Shown: positions 62,016 through 64,000 of the stretch, piece by piece | Layout of the letters: every line of letters starts with the position of its first letter | Numbering within the stretch: position 1 is the stretch's first letter | Origin: CBDBZL01 sp965213545 | GTDB lineage: Bacteria; Pseudomonadota; Alphaproteobacteria; Sphingomonadales; Sphingomonadaceae | Assembly: GCA_965213545.1 (NCBI GenBank) | Contig: CBDBZL010000002.1 | Location: forward strand, 1,982,576-2,046,575 | DNA: 64,000 nucleotides | Reading direction: 5' to 3' | Notes under the pieces: model-generated | The model's input: the letters and a program-made list of their open reading frames with translations, nothing else | Databases searched by the model: none | What the model was told of the DNA's origin: nothing | Made by a program: the position numbers and the translations under genes

Positions 62016-62106
62016 TCCCCGGGGAGCCAGTGAGCGGCTGAGAGGGGCAGGTCACGCTGCCCGACCCGTCGAACCTGAACCCGTTAGCACGGGCGGAGGG
62101 AAGGGC
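62016..62106 (+). promoter_or_regulatory. TPP riboswitch (THI element) in the thiC leader
   Basis: All conserved blocks are present in order: CCCCGGGGAGCC, GGCTGAGAGG, a GC-rich variable stem, GACCCGTCGAACCTGA, CCGTTAGCACGG and GCGGAGGGAAGGG. The ATG of thiC is about 47 bp downstream. Beyond it, CCTTCGATCGAGG just before the start codon could hide the AGGAGA ribosome-binding site, consistent with translational control by thiamine pyrophosphate. Confidence 0.95.
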
Positions 62107-62152
62107 TGGTCGCATAGCCAGGGCACCTTCCTTCGATCGAGGAGAAGTGCGT

Positions 62153-64000
<1,848 letters not shown>

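Overview
The window looks like chromosome of a flagellated, carotenoid-producing alphaproteobacterium of the order Sphingomonadales (Erythrobacteraceae or Sphingomonadaceae type). The grounds are GC-rich coding sequence, a crtY-crtI-crtB carotenoid cluster, a TonB-dependent receptor, a protein with the PEPxxWA-type PEP-CTERM sorting tail, and Ku beside a three-domain LigD. The genus is an inference; no rRNA gene is present.

Region 1 (1-12.9 kb) is a compact same-strand flagellar block: fliF (5' end outside the window), fliG, H, I, J, K, L, M, N, O, P, Q, R, flhB, fliD and fliS. Many neighbours overlap by 4-8 bp. It supplies the MS ring and rotor switch, the export ATPase complex, the membrane export gate and the filament cap with its chaperone. 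Region 2 (13.1-16.5 kb) holds ku and ligD, a complete bacterial non-homologous end-joining pair.

Region 3 (16,630-36,961) is a 20.3-kb composite transposon inserted between ligD and cysQ. Two inverted, nearly identical 2,808-bp Tn3-family derivatives form its ends, and a 5-bp direct repeat (TAGTA) lies immediately outside both, as expected of a target-site duplication around the whole unit. Both copies carry the same frameshifts and the same internal deletion in the transposase gene, so movement would need a transposase acting in trans. The cargo has visibly lower G+C. It holds IS6-family fragments, a decayed IS5-type element, a truncated IS630-type element and a metabolic island built around a MarR-type regulator. 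On one side lie a fused 5-oxoprolinase/hydantoinase-like enzyme, a DUF2165 membrane protein, another membrane protein and a secreted cupin. On the other lie a TonB-dependent receptor, an MFS transporter, an atypical arginase/agmatinase-family protein and a truncated SDR gene. The content suggests uptake and ATP-driven ring opening of a cyclic amide or ureide-like compound, but the substrate is unknown.

Region 4 (37-64 kb) returns to GC-rich chromosome. It holds sulfate activation (cysD, cysNC, cysQ); two valine-catabolism-type genes (3-hydroxyisobutyryl-CoA hydrolase and an acyl-CoA dehydrogenase); two lipoproteins, a MaoC protein and a PEP-CTERM protein; rlpA; tRNA-Gly(CCC); dps; a 6-phosphogluconolactonase; a Nudix protein; dinB; a Bcr/CflA-type transporter; glpD; a biotin-dependent carboxylase alpha subunit; crtB, a LOG-family gene, crtI and crtY; and a large trimeric autotransporter. 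It ends with a TPP riboswitch ahead of thiC, which runs off the window and contains two single-base insertions relative to the expected reading frame.
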